In this document: in pieces, positions 50,632 to 59,206 of the stretch
How the letters are laid out: each line of letters begins with the position of its first letter
Position numbering within the stretch: the stretch's first letter is position 1
Assembly (NCBI GenBank): GCA_003559215.1
Contig: PWMF01000003.1
Location: 37,825 to 101,824, forward strand
Reading direction: 5' to 3'
Source of the DNA: Natrialbaceae archaeon
GTDB taxonomy: Archaea > Halobacteriota > Halobacteria > Halobacteriales > Natrialbaceae
Length of the DNA stretch: 64,000 nt
Program-made: the position numbers and the translations under genes
Notes under the pieces: model-generated
Databases searched by the model: none
Told to the model about the DNA's origin: nothing
What the model saw: the letters and a program-made list of their open reading frames with translations, nothing else

Positions 50632-52309
50632 CGGCGAGTCCTCGGAAATGCGAGCGGGAGCGAAGCGACACGCGAGCCGCGAGGACCCAGATGAAGCGAG
50701 CGGTGAAGCCGCGAGCGCGAAGCGACACGCGAGCCGCGAGGACCGCGTGTTCCCCGGAGTTCCGGAGTCGGACGACGATGACACCGCCGTCATCGTTCCC
50801 GAGACCAGCGGCGCCGCGCCACGCTCCCGCGAGGGGCTCGACCACGCCCGCGACGGCGCGGTCGATGTCGACGCTGGCGGAAGCTGTGGTCCCGACCGCT
50901 GTACCTGCGGCGAGGAGGCTGCAACCGACGGCGACGGCCGGTCCGTCGCGACCGACGGAGCCGGCGTCTCAAACGTCGACGAGACGGGGAGCCTCGGTGA
51001 CCTCGAGTTCACCGAACCCGCCGCGGACGTCAGCCAGAACGTCGACGACGGCGAGCCGGACGTCCGCGTCGGCGTTCCCGAGGGCGTCGAACTCGACACC
51101 CCGACGTACTCGATTCGCTCCGAGATGAACGACATCGAGACGCCCGACGAGAAGACGTGGTTCATGGAGCTCGACGAGGCGGTCATCGACGAGGGGCGGT
51201 GTATCCAGTGTGGAACCTGCGTCGCCGCCTGTCCCTCCGACTCGATCGGCGTCGGCGAAGACGATCTGCCCGAACTCGTCAAGATGTGTACCGGCTGTTC
51301 GCTGTGCTGGGATTTCTGCCCCCGCGGCGGACTGCGCTACGAACGCCAGTGGGTGATTACCGGCGGCGAGGACAACGTCAAGGGGGCCGGCGACCCGATC
51401 ACGGAGTTCTCCGCGAGGATCGACGACGACTGGACCGACGCGGCTCAGGACGGCGGCGTCGTCACTGGTATGCTGGCGAGCCTGCTCGAGGAAGGCGAGA
51501 TCGACGGCGCCCTGATCGCGACCGAGAGCGAGGAGGAGGCCTGGAAGGCCGAGAGCTTCCTCGCGACAACCGAGGAGGAGCTCATCGAGAACGCGGGGAC
51601 GGTCTACAACCAGACGCTCGCGCTGGGCAACCTCGACCTGAAACGGTGGGAGCACAAGCTCCCCGACGACAAGGACTGGGACGAACTGAGCCTCGCGCTG
51701 GTCGGCACGCCCTGCGAGATCGAGGGTATCCGCGCCCTGCAGGACTTCGACTGGGACTACCAGGCCCACGACGAGGGAATCGGCGCCGTCGAGTACACGA
51801 TCGCGCTGATGTGTACGAAGAACTTCAACTACTACAGCCTCATGGGCGAACAGCTCGAGGAGAAGCGGGGGGTCTCGCCCGACGAGATCGGCAAGATGGA
51901 CGTTCTCCACGGGAAGCTGATGGTCTACGATCACGACGGCGAGATGATCCTCGAGGAGGACATCCAGAACTTCCACGACGCCGCCCTCAAAGGCTGTGAC
52001 GAGTGTGCGGACTTCACCGGCTTCTGTGCCGACGTCACCGTCGGTTCCGTGGGCTCAGCAGACGAGTACTCGAGTGTCATCCTCCGGACCGAGCAGGGAG
52101 TGAAGGCCTGGGAGCATACCGAGCCGAAACTCGACTACCACGACTTAGAGGACAAGTCGGCGGTCGGGAAGCTCCAGGGCTGGGACAAGAAGAAGGCCTT
52201 CGAGAGCCTCGAGCGTCCCTTCGATCCCGACGCACCCCGCTTCATCGACTACACGGACCACGCCGAGAACTACGGCACGGCGACGAACCCCCACGACGAG
52301 GGTCACTGA
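50621..52309 (+). CDS. FrhB-like F420-dehydrogenase-family iron-sulfur protein
   Basis: This 562-residue protein has two ferredoxin sites, CIQCGTCVAACPSDSI and CTGCSLCWDFCPRGG (about residues 190-240). A C-terminal domain of the coenzyme F420 hydrogenase beta-subunit family follows, with LVGTPCEIEGIRAL, LMCTKNF and CDECADFTGFCADVTVGSVG. It probably moves electrons from F420H2 or a similar donor through iron-sulfur clusters. Its ATG overlaps the reductase stop by 11 bases, so the two are translated together. The N-terminus (residues 1-180) is disordered and includes a duplicated AKRHASRED encoded by a DNA repeat. An extra SCGPDRCTCG cluster lies in the linker. Confidence 0.88.
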   Translation: MGIDGESSEMRAGAKRHASREDPDEASGEAASAKRHASREDRVFPGVPESDDDDTAVIVPETSGAAPRSREGLDHARDGAVDVDAGGSCGPDRCTCGEEAATDGDGRSVATDGAGVSNVDETGSLGDLEFTEPAADVSQNVDDGEPDVRVGVPEGVELDTPTYSIRSEMNDIETPDEKTWFMELDEAVIDEGRCIQCGTCVAACPSDSIGVGEDDLPELVKMCTGCSLCWDFCPRGGLRYERQWVITGGEDNVKGAGDPITEFSARIDDDWTDAAQDGGVVTGMLASLLEEGEIDGALIATESEEEAWKAESFLATTEEELIENAGTVYNQTLALGNLDLKRWEHKLPDDKDWDELSLALVGTPCEIEGIRALQDFDWDYQAHDEGIGAVEYTIALMCTKNFNYYSLMGEQLEEKRGVSPDEIGKMDVLHGKLMVYDHDGEMILEEDIQNFHDAALKGCDECADFTGFCADVTVGSVGSADEYSSVILRTEQGVKAWEHTEPKLDYHDLEDKSAVGKLQGWDKKKAFESLERPFDPDAPRFIDYTDHAENYGTATNPHDEGH

Positions 52310-52396
52310 CGGCGTCGAGTCGTCGTTTCTGGCGGCGTCCGCCCCGACCGATTTCGCTCGCGTACCGATTAGTAGGTCGACCGCGATGCTCCGGTA

Positions 52397-53287
52397 GTGA
52401 CTCGAGACGGCATCTACCGGTCCGCGAGCGGGGAGCGCGCGATCAAGCGGCGCTACGGGCAGCTTCTGGCGGGACTGGAGGCCTCGTTCGAGCGACGATG
52501 GGTCGACACCCGGTTCGGAGAGACCCACGTGCTCGTTACGGGACCGAACGACGTCCCGCCGCTGGTCGTCTTCCACGGCGGCAACGTCGTGAACCCGATC
52601 AGCCTCGAGTGGTTCCTGCCGCTCGCCGACCGGTTCCAGATCTACGCGCCCGACACGATCGGCCATCCGGGGTTCAGCGCACAGACTCGTCTCTCGCCGC
52701 GCGACGAGAGCTACGGCGCGTGGGTGGTTGATCTCCTCGACGGGCTCGGCCTCGAGCGCGTGCGGATGATCGGCCCCTCCTACGGCGGCGGGATCGTCCT
52801 CCGAACCGCTGTGCACGCGCCCGAACGGATCGAACGCGCCTGCCTCGTGGTCCCGTCGGGGCTCGGAACCGGCTCCCTGCGTCGGCTGCTCCTCGAGATC
52901 GTGATCCCGATGGTCGCCTACCGGCTTCGACCGTCCCGGGCGCGCCTCGAACGCGCCGTCCAGCCGATGTTCACCGAGCCCGCGGCGGGGGTCGACGAGA
53001 CGCTGCTCGACCTCGTCGGAACCGTCTTCGAGGAAGTAAAACTCGAGCGATCGTTCCCGAAGACGGCGACGGCCGACGAGCTCTCGGCGTTCGACGCGCC
53101 GACGCTGCTCGCCGTCGCCGAGAACGACGTGTTCTTTCCGCCCGAGGTCGTGATTCCGCGGGCTCGAGCGACGGTTCGAACCCTCGAACGGGTCGTCCTG
53201 CTCGAAGGCGAATCCCACTTCCCGACGCCGGACGCGCGGTTGGCGCTCCGGGAGCAGCTCCGACGGTTTCTGACGGCCGACGGTTGA
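52397..53287 (+). CDS. Alpha/beta-fold hydrolase
   Basis: This 296-residue serine hydrolase has the oxyanion region LVVFHGGNVVN and the nucleophile elbow MIGPSYGGGIVLRT near residue 123. The late acid is probably in LLAVAENDVFFPP and the histidine in LLEGESHFPTPDARL. It starts with a GTG at 52397. No signal peptide. The substrate is unknown; many haloarchaeal members are esterases or epoxide-hydrolase-like enzymes. It follows the FrhB-like gene by 88 bases as a separate gene. Confidence 0.87.
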   Translation: MTRDGIYRSASGERAIKRRYGQLLAGLEASFERRWVDTRFGETHVLVTGPNDVPPLVVFHGGNVVNPISLEWFLPLADRFQIYAPDTIGHPGFSAQTRLSPRDESYGAWVVDLLDGLGLERVRMIGPSYGGGIVLRTAVHAPERIERACLVVPSGLGTGSLRRLLLEIVIPMVAYRLRPSRARLERAVQPMFTEPAAGVDETLLDLVGTVFEEVKLERSFPKTATADELSAFDAPTLLAVAENDVFFPPEVVIPRARATVRTLERVVLLEGESHFPTPDARLALREQLRRFLTADG

Positions 53288-53359
53288 CTCTCCTTTCGCC
53301 GAAGCGGGCGGCGAGTCGCCTTCAGCGAACTTATTCGCGTCCGGGGAAACCCCACTTCT

Positions 53360-53974
53360 ATGAGCGCCAGCATCCGAGTCGCGGCCTCGTCCGACGCGGC
53401 AGCAGTCCGGGAGATCTACGCGCCCTTCTGCGAATCGTCCGCCGTTACCTTCGAGGAGACGCCTCCCACCGAGGCGGAGATGGCCGATCGTATCGCGTCG
53501 ACGCTCGAGACCTACCCCTGGCTCGTCTGCGAGCGAGCGGGCGAGGTGGCCGGCTACGCCTACGCCGGCCCGCTCCGCAAGCGCCGGGCCTACCAGTGGG
53601 TCGTCGAACTCTCGGTGTACGTGGCCGACAGCGCGCGACGGTCGGGCGTCGGCGAGGCGCTGTACGAGTCGCTGTTCGCGGTCCTCGAACGCCAGGGAGT
53701 CTGTGACGCCTACGTCGTGACGACGCTGCCGAACCCGGCGACCGTCGGCTTCCACGAGCGACTGGGGTTCGAACGGGTGGTCGAGTTCCCCGCGATGGGG
53801 TACGTCGAGGACGAGTGGCACGACGTCGCCTGGTGGCGCCGATCGCTCGGCGAGAAGCCCGCCGATCCGGAGCCGATCCGACCGTTCCCGTCGGTGCGCG
53901 AGGACGACGACTTCGAGGAGCTGCTCGCGATCGGCGAGCAGCGACTCGAGGGGGCATCCCGAGGGCGGCAGTAA
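53360..53974 (+). CDS. GNAT-family N-acetyltransferase (phosphinothricin-acetyltransferase-like)
   Basis: This 204-residue protein starts MSASIRVAASSDAAAVREIY. It contains the FEETPPTEAEMADRI element of the phosphinothricin-acetyltransferase subgroup, a VELSVYVADSARRSGVGEAL acetyl-CoA loop, and the end NPATVGFHERLGFERV. This subgroup acetylates amino groups of small molecules or amino acids such as methionine sulfoximine analogues. Substrate unproven. It converges with the HAD gene, with a single base between the stops. Confidence 0.87.
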   Translation: MSASIRVAASSDAAAVREIYAPFCESSAVTFEETPPTEAEMADRIASTLETYPWLVCERAGEVAGYAYAGPLRKRRAYQWVVELSVYVADSARRSGVGEALYESLFAVLERQGVCDAYVVTTLPNPATVGFHERLGFERVVEFPAMGYVEDEWHDVAWWRRSLGEKPADPEPIRPFPSVREDDDFEELLAIGEQRLEGASRGRQ

Positions 53975-53975
53975 C

Positions 53976-54665
53976 TCAGTCCGCGAGCGCGGCCGCCAGC
54001 TCGTCGAGCCCGCTCACGACGGCGTCGGGATCGGGTCCGAACGGCTCCTCGGGGTCTCCCTTCCGGTCGAGCCAGACGCCCTGCATTCCGGCGTGGACCG
54101 CGCCCTGCACGTCGAACCAGAGCGCCGAGACGTGGGCGATCTCTCCGATCGGGGTCCCCGTCCGCCCCGCGGCGTGGCGGTAGAGTTCGGGCGCGGGCTT
54201 GAACGTCTCGAGCTCGTGGGCGCTGATCGTCCCCTCGAGCAGGTCGCCGATCCCGGCGCCCTCGACCATCGACTCGAGCATCTCGGGGGTGCCGTTCGAG
54301 AGGACGTAGCAGTCGTAGCCCGCCGAACGCAGCCGCTCGACGCTCTCCCGGACGTCGTCGAACACCTCGAGGTCGTGGTAGACCGACAGGATCTCCTCGC
54401 GCTCGTCCTCGTCGACGTCGAGGCCGTGGGCCGCGAGGGCGTACTCGAGGGCGTCGCGGTTGATCCCGTAGAAGTCGTCGTAAGCGTCGATCCCGTTCGC
54501 GACGAGGGTGTACAGCATCGAGCGCTCGCGCCAGGTCCGCGAGATCGACGCGGGGTCGTCGACGGCCGTATGGGTCTCGAGGGCGCCCTCGACGGCGTCG
54601 ACGTCGACGAGCGTGCTGTAGGAGTCGAAGGTGACGGTCGTAACGGCGTCCGACTCGATGGTCAT
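53976..54665 (-). CDS. HAD-superfamily hydrolase, haloacid dehalogenase type II-like
   Basis: This 229-residue protein has the nucleophile motif TFDSYSTLVDV, then YVLSNGTPEMLES, then ETFKPAPELYRHAA with the lysine, and ALWFDVQGAVHAGM. The pattern follows the (S)-2-haloacid dehalogenase type II branch, with Ser-Thr replacing the usual Tyr-Gly spacing after the nucleophile. It may be a dehalogenase or, more likely, a phosphatase. The start at 54665 (MTIESDAVTTV) is used. It is divergent from thiE. Confidence 0.85.
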   Translation of the reverse strand: MTIESDAVTTVTFDSYSTLVDVDAVEGALETHTAVDDPASISRTWRERSMLYTLVANGIDAYDDFYGINRDALEYALAAHGLDVDEDEREEILSVYHDLEVFDDVRESVERLRSAGYDCYVLSNGTPEMLESMVEGAGIGDLLEGTISAHELETFKPAPELYRHAAGRTGTPIGEIAHVSALWFDVQGAVHAGMQGVWLDRKGDPEEPFGPDPDAVVSGLDELAAALAD

Positions 54666-54806
54666 ACGAACCGTGTTATCTCCCATTACAATCAGTGCCA
54701 GGTTCTCGTCGTTGATTCCGTGGCTCTTCGGGACACCGCCGCGTTCGCCCGAGCGATGCCTGTGGGAACCGTCGTCTCTTTGACCCGTACGTGTACAGTA
54801 TCACTT

Positions 54807-55463
54807 ATGACACCGACGAACTGGGGAACGTACCTCGTCACGCAGGCATCGATCTCCAAAGGTCGGTCGACCCCCGAGATCGTTCGCGCAGCTATCGACG
54901 GCGGTATCGACGCCGTCCAGCTCCGGGAGAAGGAGACGAGCGCACGCTCGCGGTACGAGCTGGGCCTCGAGCTGCGCGAGCTGACCGCCGATGCCGGAGT
55001 CGATCTGATCGTCAACGACCGCGTCGATATCGCGGAGGCGATCGGCGCCGACGGCGTCCACGTCGGCCAGTCGGACCTGCCGGTCTCGGTCGCCCGCGAC
55101 CTGCTCGGACCGGAGGCGATCGTCGGCTGCTCGGCCTCGACGGTTGCGGAGGCCCGGCGGGCCGAGGCCGACGGCGCGGACTACCTCGGTGTCGGAAGCG
55201 TCTACGGAACGTCCTCGAAGGACGTCCCCGAAGCCGAAACCGGGGTCGGCCCCGAACGGATCGCCAAGGTCGCCGAGGCCGTCTCGATCCCGGTCGTCGG
55301 CATCGGCGGCGTCACGGCCGACAACGCCGGTCCCGTTGTCGAGGCCGGCGCCGTCGGCGTCGCCGTCATCAGCGAAATCACCGCGGTCGACGACCCGGTG
55401 GACGCGACCGCCGACCTCGCCGAAACGGTCGAAACCGCGAAGAACCTCGAGCACCGAGAATGA
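54807..55463 (+). CDS. thiE: Thiamine-phosphate synthase
   Basis: The enzyme joins HMP-PP and THZ-P to make thiamine phosphate. The 218-residue barrel has VQLREKETSARSRYELG at the phosphate loop, LIVNDRVDIAEAIGADGVHV followed by GQSDLP, then DYLGVGSVYGTSSKD and VVGIGGVTADNA. The start at 54807 (MTPTNWGTYLVTQAS) is preferred; an upstream frame is open but not homologous. The stop is 7 bases from thiM, so the two form a thiamine operon. Confidence 0.94.
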   Translation: MTPTNWGTYLVTQASISKGRSTPEIVRAAIDGGIDAVQLREKETSARSRYELGLELRELTADAGVDLIVNDRVDIAEAIGADGVHVGQSDLPVSVARDLLGPEAIVGCSASTVAEARRAEADGADYLGVGSVYGTSSKDVPEAETGVGPERIAKVAEAVSIPVVGIGGVTADNAGPVVEAGAVGVAVISEITAVDDPVDATADLAETVETAKNLEHRE

Positions 55464-55470
55464 CAGGACC

Positions 55471-56301
55471 ATGACGAGATCCGACGCGACCCGCCCGACG
55501 CTCGCGGACTCCCTCGAGGCGCTTGTCGAGACCGAGCCGCTGGTGCAGTCGCTGACCAACGAGGTGACGATCAACGATGTCGCGAACCTCACGCTCCACT
55601 GGAACGGGCTGCCCGTGATGGCGGACTCGCCCGGCGACGCCGGCGAGATGGCCGAGCTCGCGAGCGCGGTTCTGTTGAACATCGGCCAGATTCCCGAGTC
55701 GAAACTCGAGGCCATGCGCGAGGCGGCCGAGACGGCAAACGAGCGTGAGATCCCGGTCGTCCTCGACCCGGTCGGAGTCGGCTCCACGCCGACGCGAGAG
55801 GCGGTCGCCGAGGAGTTCCTCACCGAGTACGAGTTTGCCGTGATCAAGGGTAACTACGGGGAGATCAGCGCGCTCGCGGGCGTCGAGGCCGAAGTGCGGG
55901 GCGTCGAGTCGGTCGGCGACTACGACGCCATCGAGGAGACGGCCCGCTCGCTCGCCGAGTCGACCGACGCGGTCGTCGTCGCCTCCGGCGTCGAGGACGT
56001 CGTCGCCGACGCCGACGGTGCGACCCGGATCGCGGCGGGCCACGAGCGGCTGAGCGAGGTCGTCGGCACCGGCTGCATGCTCGGTGGGACCCTCGCGACG
56101 TTCTGTGGCGCCCTCGAGGACGCCCGGACGGCGGCGATCGACGGCACGCTGGCGTTCGGGATCGCCGGGGAGCGAGCCGCGGAGCTCCCCCACGAGGGGC
56201 CGGCGAGCTACCGGACGAACTTCCACGACGCCGTGGCCGGCCTCTCCCCCGAGGTCGTCGCGGAGTACGACCTCGGCTCCCGCCTCGAGCACCTCGACTG
56301 A
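55471..56301 (+). CDS. thiM: Hydroxyethylthiazole kinase
   Basis: The kinase phosphorylates the thiazole precursor of thiamine. The 276-residue protein shows LVQSLTNEVTINDVANLTLH at the N-terminus, then VVLDPVGVGSTPTR, GNYGEISALAG and the ribokinase-like anion hole/catalytic VVGTGCMLGGTLATFCGA near residue 196. Its ATG lies 7 bases after the thiE stop. Together the pair salvages and assembles thiamine precursors. Confidence 0.94.
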   Translation: MTRSDATRPTLADSLEALVETEPLVQSLTNEVTINDVANLTLHWNGLPVMADSPGDAGEMAELASAVLLNIGQIPESKLEAMREAAETANEREIPVVLDPVGVGSTPTREAVAEEFLTEYEFAVIKGNYGEISALAGVEAEVRGVESVGDYDAIEETARSLAESTDAVVVASGVEDVVADADGATRIAAGHERLSEVVGTGCMLGGTLATFCGALEDARTAAIDGTLAFGIAGERAAELPHEGPASYRTNFHDAVAGLSPEVVAEYDLGSRLEHLD

Positions 56302-56329
56302 CGGGCTCTCCCGAGCTGTCCGAACGACG

Positions 56330-56536
56330 CTACTCGTCGTTCTTCCAGTCGCCCGACTCCTCGCCGTCGATTTCCCCCTTCGTCCGTCGGGCGTGGGGCC
56401 GCTTCACGAGGACGAACACGGCGACGGAGAACGGCAGCGCCGAGAGAAGGGGTTCGGGATCCGCCGCGATCTCGGCGCCGATCTCCTGGTCTTCCCTGTC
56501 GAGGGGGCTGTCTCCGTGCTCGTCGTCGCTTCCCAT
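56330..56536 (-). CDS. Small single-pass membrane protein
   Basis: This 68-residue protein starts MGSDDEHGDSPLDREDQEIG and has one hydrophobic helix LLSALPFSVAVFVLV, followed by a charged tail. It is acidic outside the helix. Function unknown. It lies between thiM and the ferritin-like gene and uses its own ATG at 56536; the longer upstream frame is not homologous. Confidence 0.6.
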   Translation of the reverse strand: MGSDDEHGDSPLDREDQEIGAEIAADPEPLLSALPFSVAVFVLVKRPHARRTKGEIDGEESGDWKNDE

Positions 56537-56633
56537 AGGAGTCGGATCACGACGAACCGCACAGAACCGTAGCCGACGACCGCCACGACCCGTCCCGTCG
56601 TTCGGCCGTCCGAACGGACGGTCGGCTTCGCTC

Positions 56634-57263
56634 TCAGCAGACCGGTTTCGGGTTCGCGCCCAGCTCCTCGAGCGAGTCGACGTACTCGCCGTAGGCGGCT
56701 TCGATCGCGTCGCTCGCTGCCTCGAGAGCCCGCTCGCGGTCGGTTTCGTCAGCACAGACCTCCTCGAGCAGGTCGGTCGCGCGCTCGAGCTGGTCGTCTA
56801 GATCGTCGCCGAACTCTCGAAACAGCCCCGCGGTCTGCGGGTCGGCGTCGCCGACGAAGTAGCCGACGACTTGATCCTTCGAGCGCTGGCTCGCGAGGAT
56901 CCGACCGACGAGTGCTCCGGTGCGCTCGACGGTGTTCTCGAGTCCGCACAGGTACTCGTGGAGGGTCGGCACCGTCTCCGGCTCGTAGTCGTCGAGCTTC
57001 TTGGCGACCGTCTCGTAGTGGTTTCGCTCCTCCGCAGCCGTCGCTTCGAATACCTCGCGAGCGGTCTCGTGACTCTCGTCGTCGGCCCACGCCTCGAAGG
57101 TTTGCCAGGCGGCGTACTCGGCATCGGCGGTCGCCCGCAGGACCGGCTCAGTGTCGATCTCGCCGCCTGTATCGGCGTACAGCGACTTCGACGAGCCGAG
57201 CCGCGAGAGTTCCGTCTCGTTGTCGGCGCGGACGGTCTCGAGGAAGTCCTCGGCGTTGGTCAT
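56634..57263 (-). CDS. Ferritin-like (rubrerythrin-type) helical protein
   Basis: This 209-residue protein is almost all helix, with AEYAAWQTFEAWADDES and ATAAEERNHYETVAKKLD in the positions of ferritin-like metal-binding helices (E, ExxH pattern). It has no rubredoxin domain. Such proteins may bind di-iron or act in oxidative defence. It starts 13 bases after the stop of the rhodanese gene at 57277-58137 and shares its strand, so the two form a unit. Haloarchaeal relatives have been annotated under unrelated names, so the family call rests on the helix motifs. Confidence 0.7.
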   Translation of the reverse strand: MTNAEDFLETVRADNETELSRLGSSKSLYADTGGEIDTEPVLRATADAEYAAWQTFEAWADDESHETAREVFEATAAEERNHYETVAKKLDDYEPETVPTLHEYLCGLENTVERTGALVGRILASQRSKDQVVGYFVGDADPQTAGLFREFGDDLDDQLERATDLLEEVCADETDRERALEAASDAIEAAYGEYVDSLEELGANPKPVC

Positions 57264-57276
57264 GGGAGATCGACCG

Positions 57277-58137
57277 TTACCCCCCGGTCTCGACCGGCGC
57301 GTTCACGAGGTTGCCCCACTCGGTCCAGGAGCCGTCGTAGTTGACGGTGTCCTCGTAGCCCAGCAGTTCATGGAGCGCGAACCAGGCGACCGATGAGCGC
57401 TCGCCGATCCGGCAGTAGGCGACGGTCGTCTCCCCGCCCGTAATGCCCTCTTTGGCGTACAGTTCCTCGAGCTCGTCGCGGCTCTTGAAGGTGCCGTCCT
57501 CGTTGGTAACGGCCGACCACGAGATGTTCGTCGCACCGGGGATGTGACCGCCGCGCTGGGCGGTCTCCTGCAGACCCGGCGGGGCGAGGATCTCGCCGGA
57601 GAACTCCTCGGGCGAGCGGACGTCGACGAGCGGGACGTCGCGCTCGATCGCCTTCTCGACGTCGTCGCGATAGGCGCGGATCGTCTCGCGCGGACCGCCG
57701 GCCTCGTAGTCGACCTCGGGGAACGACGGGACTTCGTCGGTCGTCGGGTAGTCGTTCTCGAGCCAGTACTCGCGGCCGCCGTCGAGCAGGTAGACGTCGT
57801 CGTGGCCGTAGTACGTGAACTGCCAGTAGGCGTAGGCGGCGAACCAGTTGGCGTTGTCGCCGTAGAGGACGACCGTCGAGTTCTCGCTGATGCCGTGGCT
57901 GCCAAGCAGCTCCTCGAACTCCTCCTTATCGAGGATGTCGCGTCGGGTCTGGTCCTGAAGCTGGGTCTCCCAGTTGAACCCGATCGCGCCGGGGGCGTGT
58001 TCCTCGTCGTACGATTCCGTGTCGACGTCGACCTCGACGAGCCGGAGGCCGGGATCGTCGCTCTGGAACTCCTCGAGTCGCTCTTCGACCCAGTCGGCCG
58101 TGACGAGCGCGTCGGTTGCGTAGTCGTTCGCTGCCAT
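57277..58137 (-). CDS. Two-domain rhodanese sulfurtransferase
   Basis: This 286-residue enzyme transfers sulfane sulfur to acceptors such as thiols or cyanide. It has two rhodanese domains; the C-terminal active-site loop is VAYCRIGERSSVAWFAL, with the catalytic cysteine. The N-terminal domain starts ALVTADWVEERLEE and lacks a catalytic Cys. The start at 58137 (MAANDYATDALV) is chosen. It is divergent from a second sulfurtransferase (58409), and is followed by the ferritin-like gene 13 bases later. Confidence 0.9.
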   Translation of the reverse strand: MAANDYATDALVTADWVEERLEEFQSDDPGLRLVEVDVDTESYDEEHAPGAIGFNWETQLQDQTRRDILDKEEFEELLGSHGISENSTVVLYGDNANWFAAYAYWQFTYYGHDDVYLLDGGREYWLENDYPTTDEVPSFPEVDYEAGGPRETIRAYRDDVEKAIERDVPLVDVRSPEEFSGEILAPPGLQETAQRGGHIPGATNISWSAVTNEDGTFKSRDELEELYAKEGITGGETTVAYCRIGERSSVAWFALHELLGYEDTVNYDGSWTEWGNLVNAPVETGG

Positions 58138-58408
58138 ATCCGACACGTGGTCCGACAGCAACATAGGGCCGCGCTAACCGGTCAATTCGGTCGATGCTAG
58201 ACCGTTTCGGCAGTCATTTCCGATATCTCGGTCGACCGCGACATCCCCGTGGACTCTAGCCGACGTTCACGCGTCGGACGGGGGAACGTGTGCGGTGGCG
58301 GCGTCGCTCGACCGAACGGGTGCTGCAAGTATTGCCACGGTCTCGGTACGACGGGGAGACGTGCCGGGACCGGTGGCTACTCCAGTCCGCCGCGACAGAT
58401 CGGGAGTG

Positions 58409-59206
58409 ATGGACGACTCCGTCATCGTTTCGCCCGACTGGCTCGCGGCCCGACTCGAGGATCCCGGCGTCGCGGTCGTCGACGTCCGGGACGCCTGGGA
58501 GTACGGCGGGATCGGTCACGTGCCCGGCGCCGTGAACATACCCTTCGACAGCTACCGCGACGAGGCCGCGGACGACCCCGGTACCCTCCCCGGACGGGAG
58601 ACGTTCGAGGACCTGCTCGGCGAAGCAGGGATCGCTCCCGACGAGACCGTCGTCGTCTACGACGACACCCACGGCGTCTTCGCGGCCCGGTTTCGCCTCA
58701 CCGCGCGGGCCTACGGCCACGAGGACGTTCGGTTGCTCGACGGCGACTTCAGCGCCTGGAACCGCGAGCACCGGACCGAAACTGAGGCGCCATCGATCGA
58801 GCCGACCGCGTACGCGGGGACCCCCTTCTCGTTCGCGGAGAGTACGCTGATCGACCGCGCGGGCGTCGAAGCCGCTCTCGAGAGCGACGCTGTCCTCGTC
58901 GATACCCGCGACCCCGAGGAGTTCTCGGGGGCCCACCTTCCCGGGGCGGTCCGGTTCGACTGGCGCGGGACCGTCGACGACGAGACGCGACGGCTGAAAC
59001 CTGCCGCAGAGCTCGAGACGCTGTTCGCAGACCGTGGCATCACGCGCGATCGGCGGATCGTTCTCTACTGTAACACCGCCAGACGGATCAGCCACACGTA
59101 CGCGGTGCTCGAGGCGCTCGGCTACGACCACGTCTCCGTCTACGAGGGCAGTCTCACGGAGTGGCTCGCGACCGACGGGGAGATCGAAACCGGCTCGACG
59201 GCGTAA
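58409..59206 (+). CDS. Second rhodanese-type sulfurtransferase
   Basis: This 265-residue paralogue begins MDDSVIVSPDWLAARLEDPG and has the active-site loop VLYCNTARRISHTYAVLEAL, so the catalytic cysteine is in CNTARR rather than CRIGER. The loop difference suggests a different acceptor. It is divergent from the first sulfurtransferase, with 270 bases between starts. Its stop abuts the stop of the histidine kinase gene on the other strand. Confidence 0.88.
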   Translation: MDDSVIVSPDWLAARLEDPGVAVVDVRDAWEYGGIGHVPGAVNIPFDSYRDEAADDPGTLPGRETFEDLLGEAGIAPDETVVVYDDTHGVFAARFRLTARAYGHEDVRLLDGDFSAWNREHRTETEAPSIEPTAYAGTPFSFAESTLIDRAGVEAALESDAVLVDTRDPEEFSGAHLPGAVRFDWRGTVDDETRRLKPAAELETLFADRGITRDRRIVLYCNTARRISHTYAVLEALGYDHVSVYEGSLTEWLATDGEIETGSTA

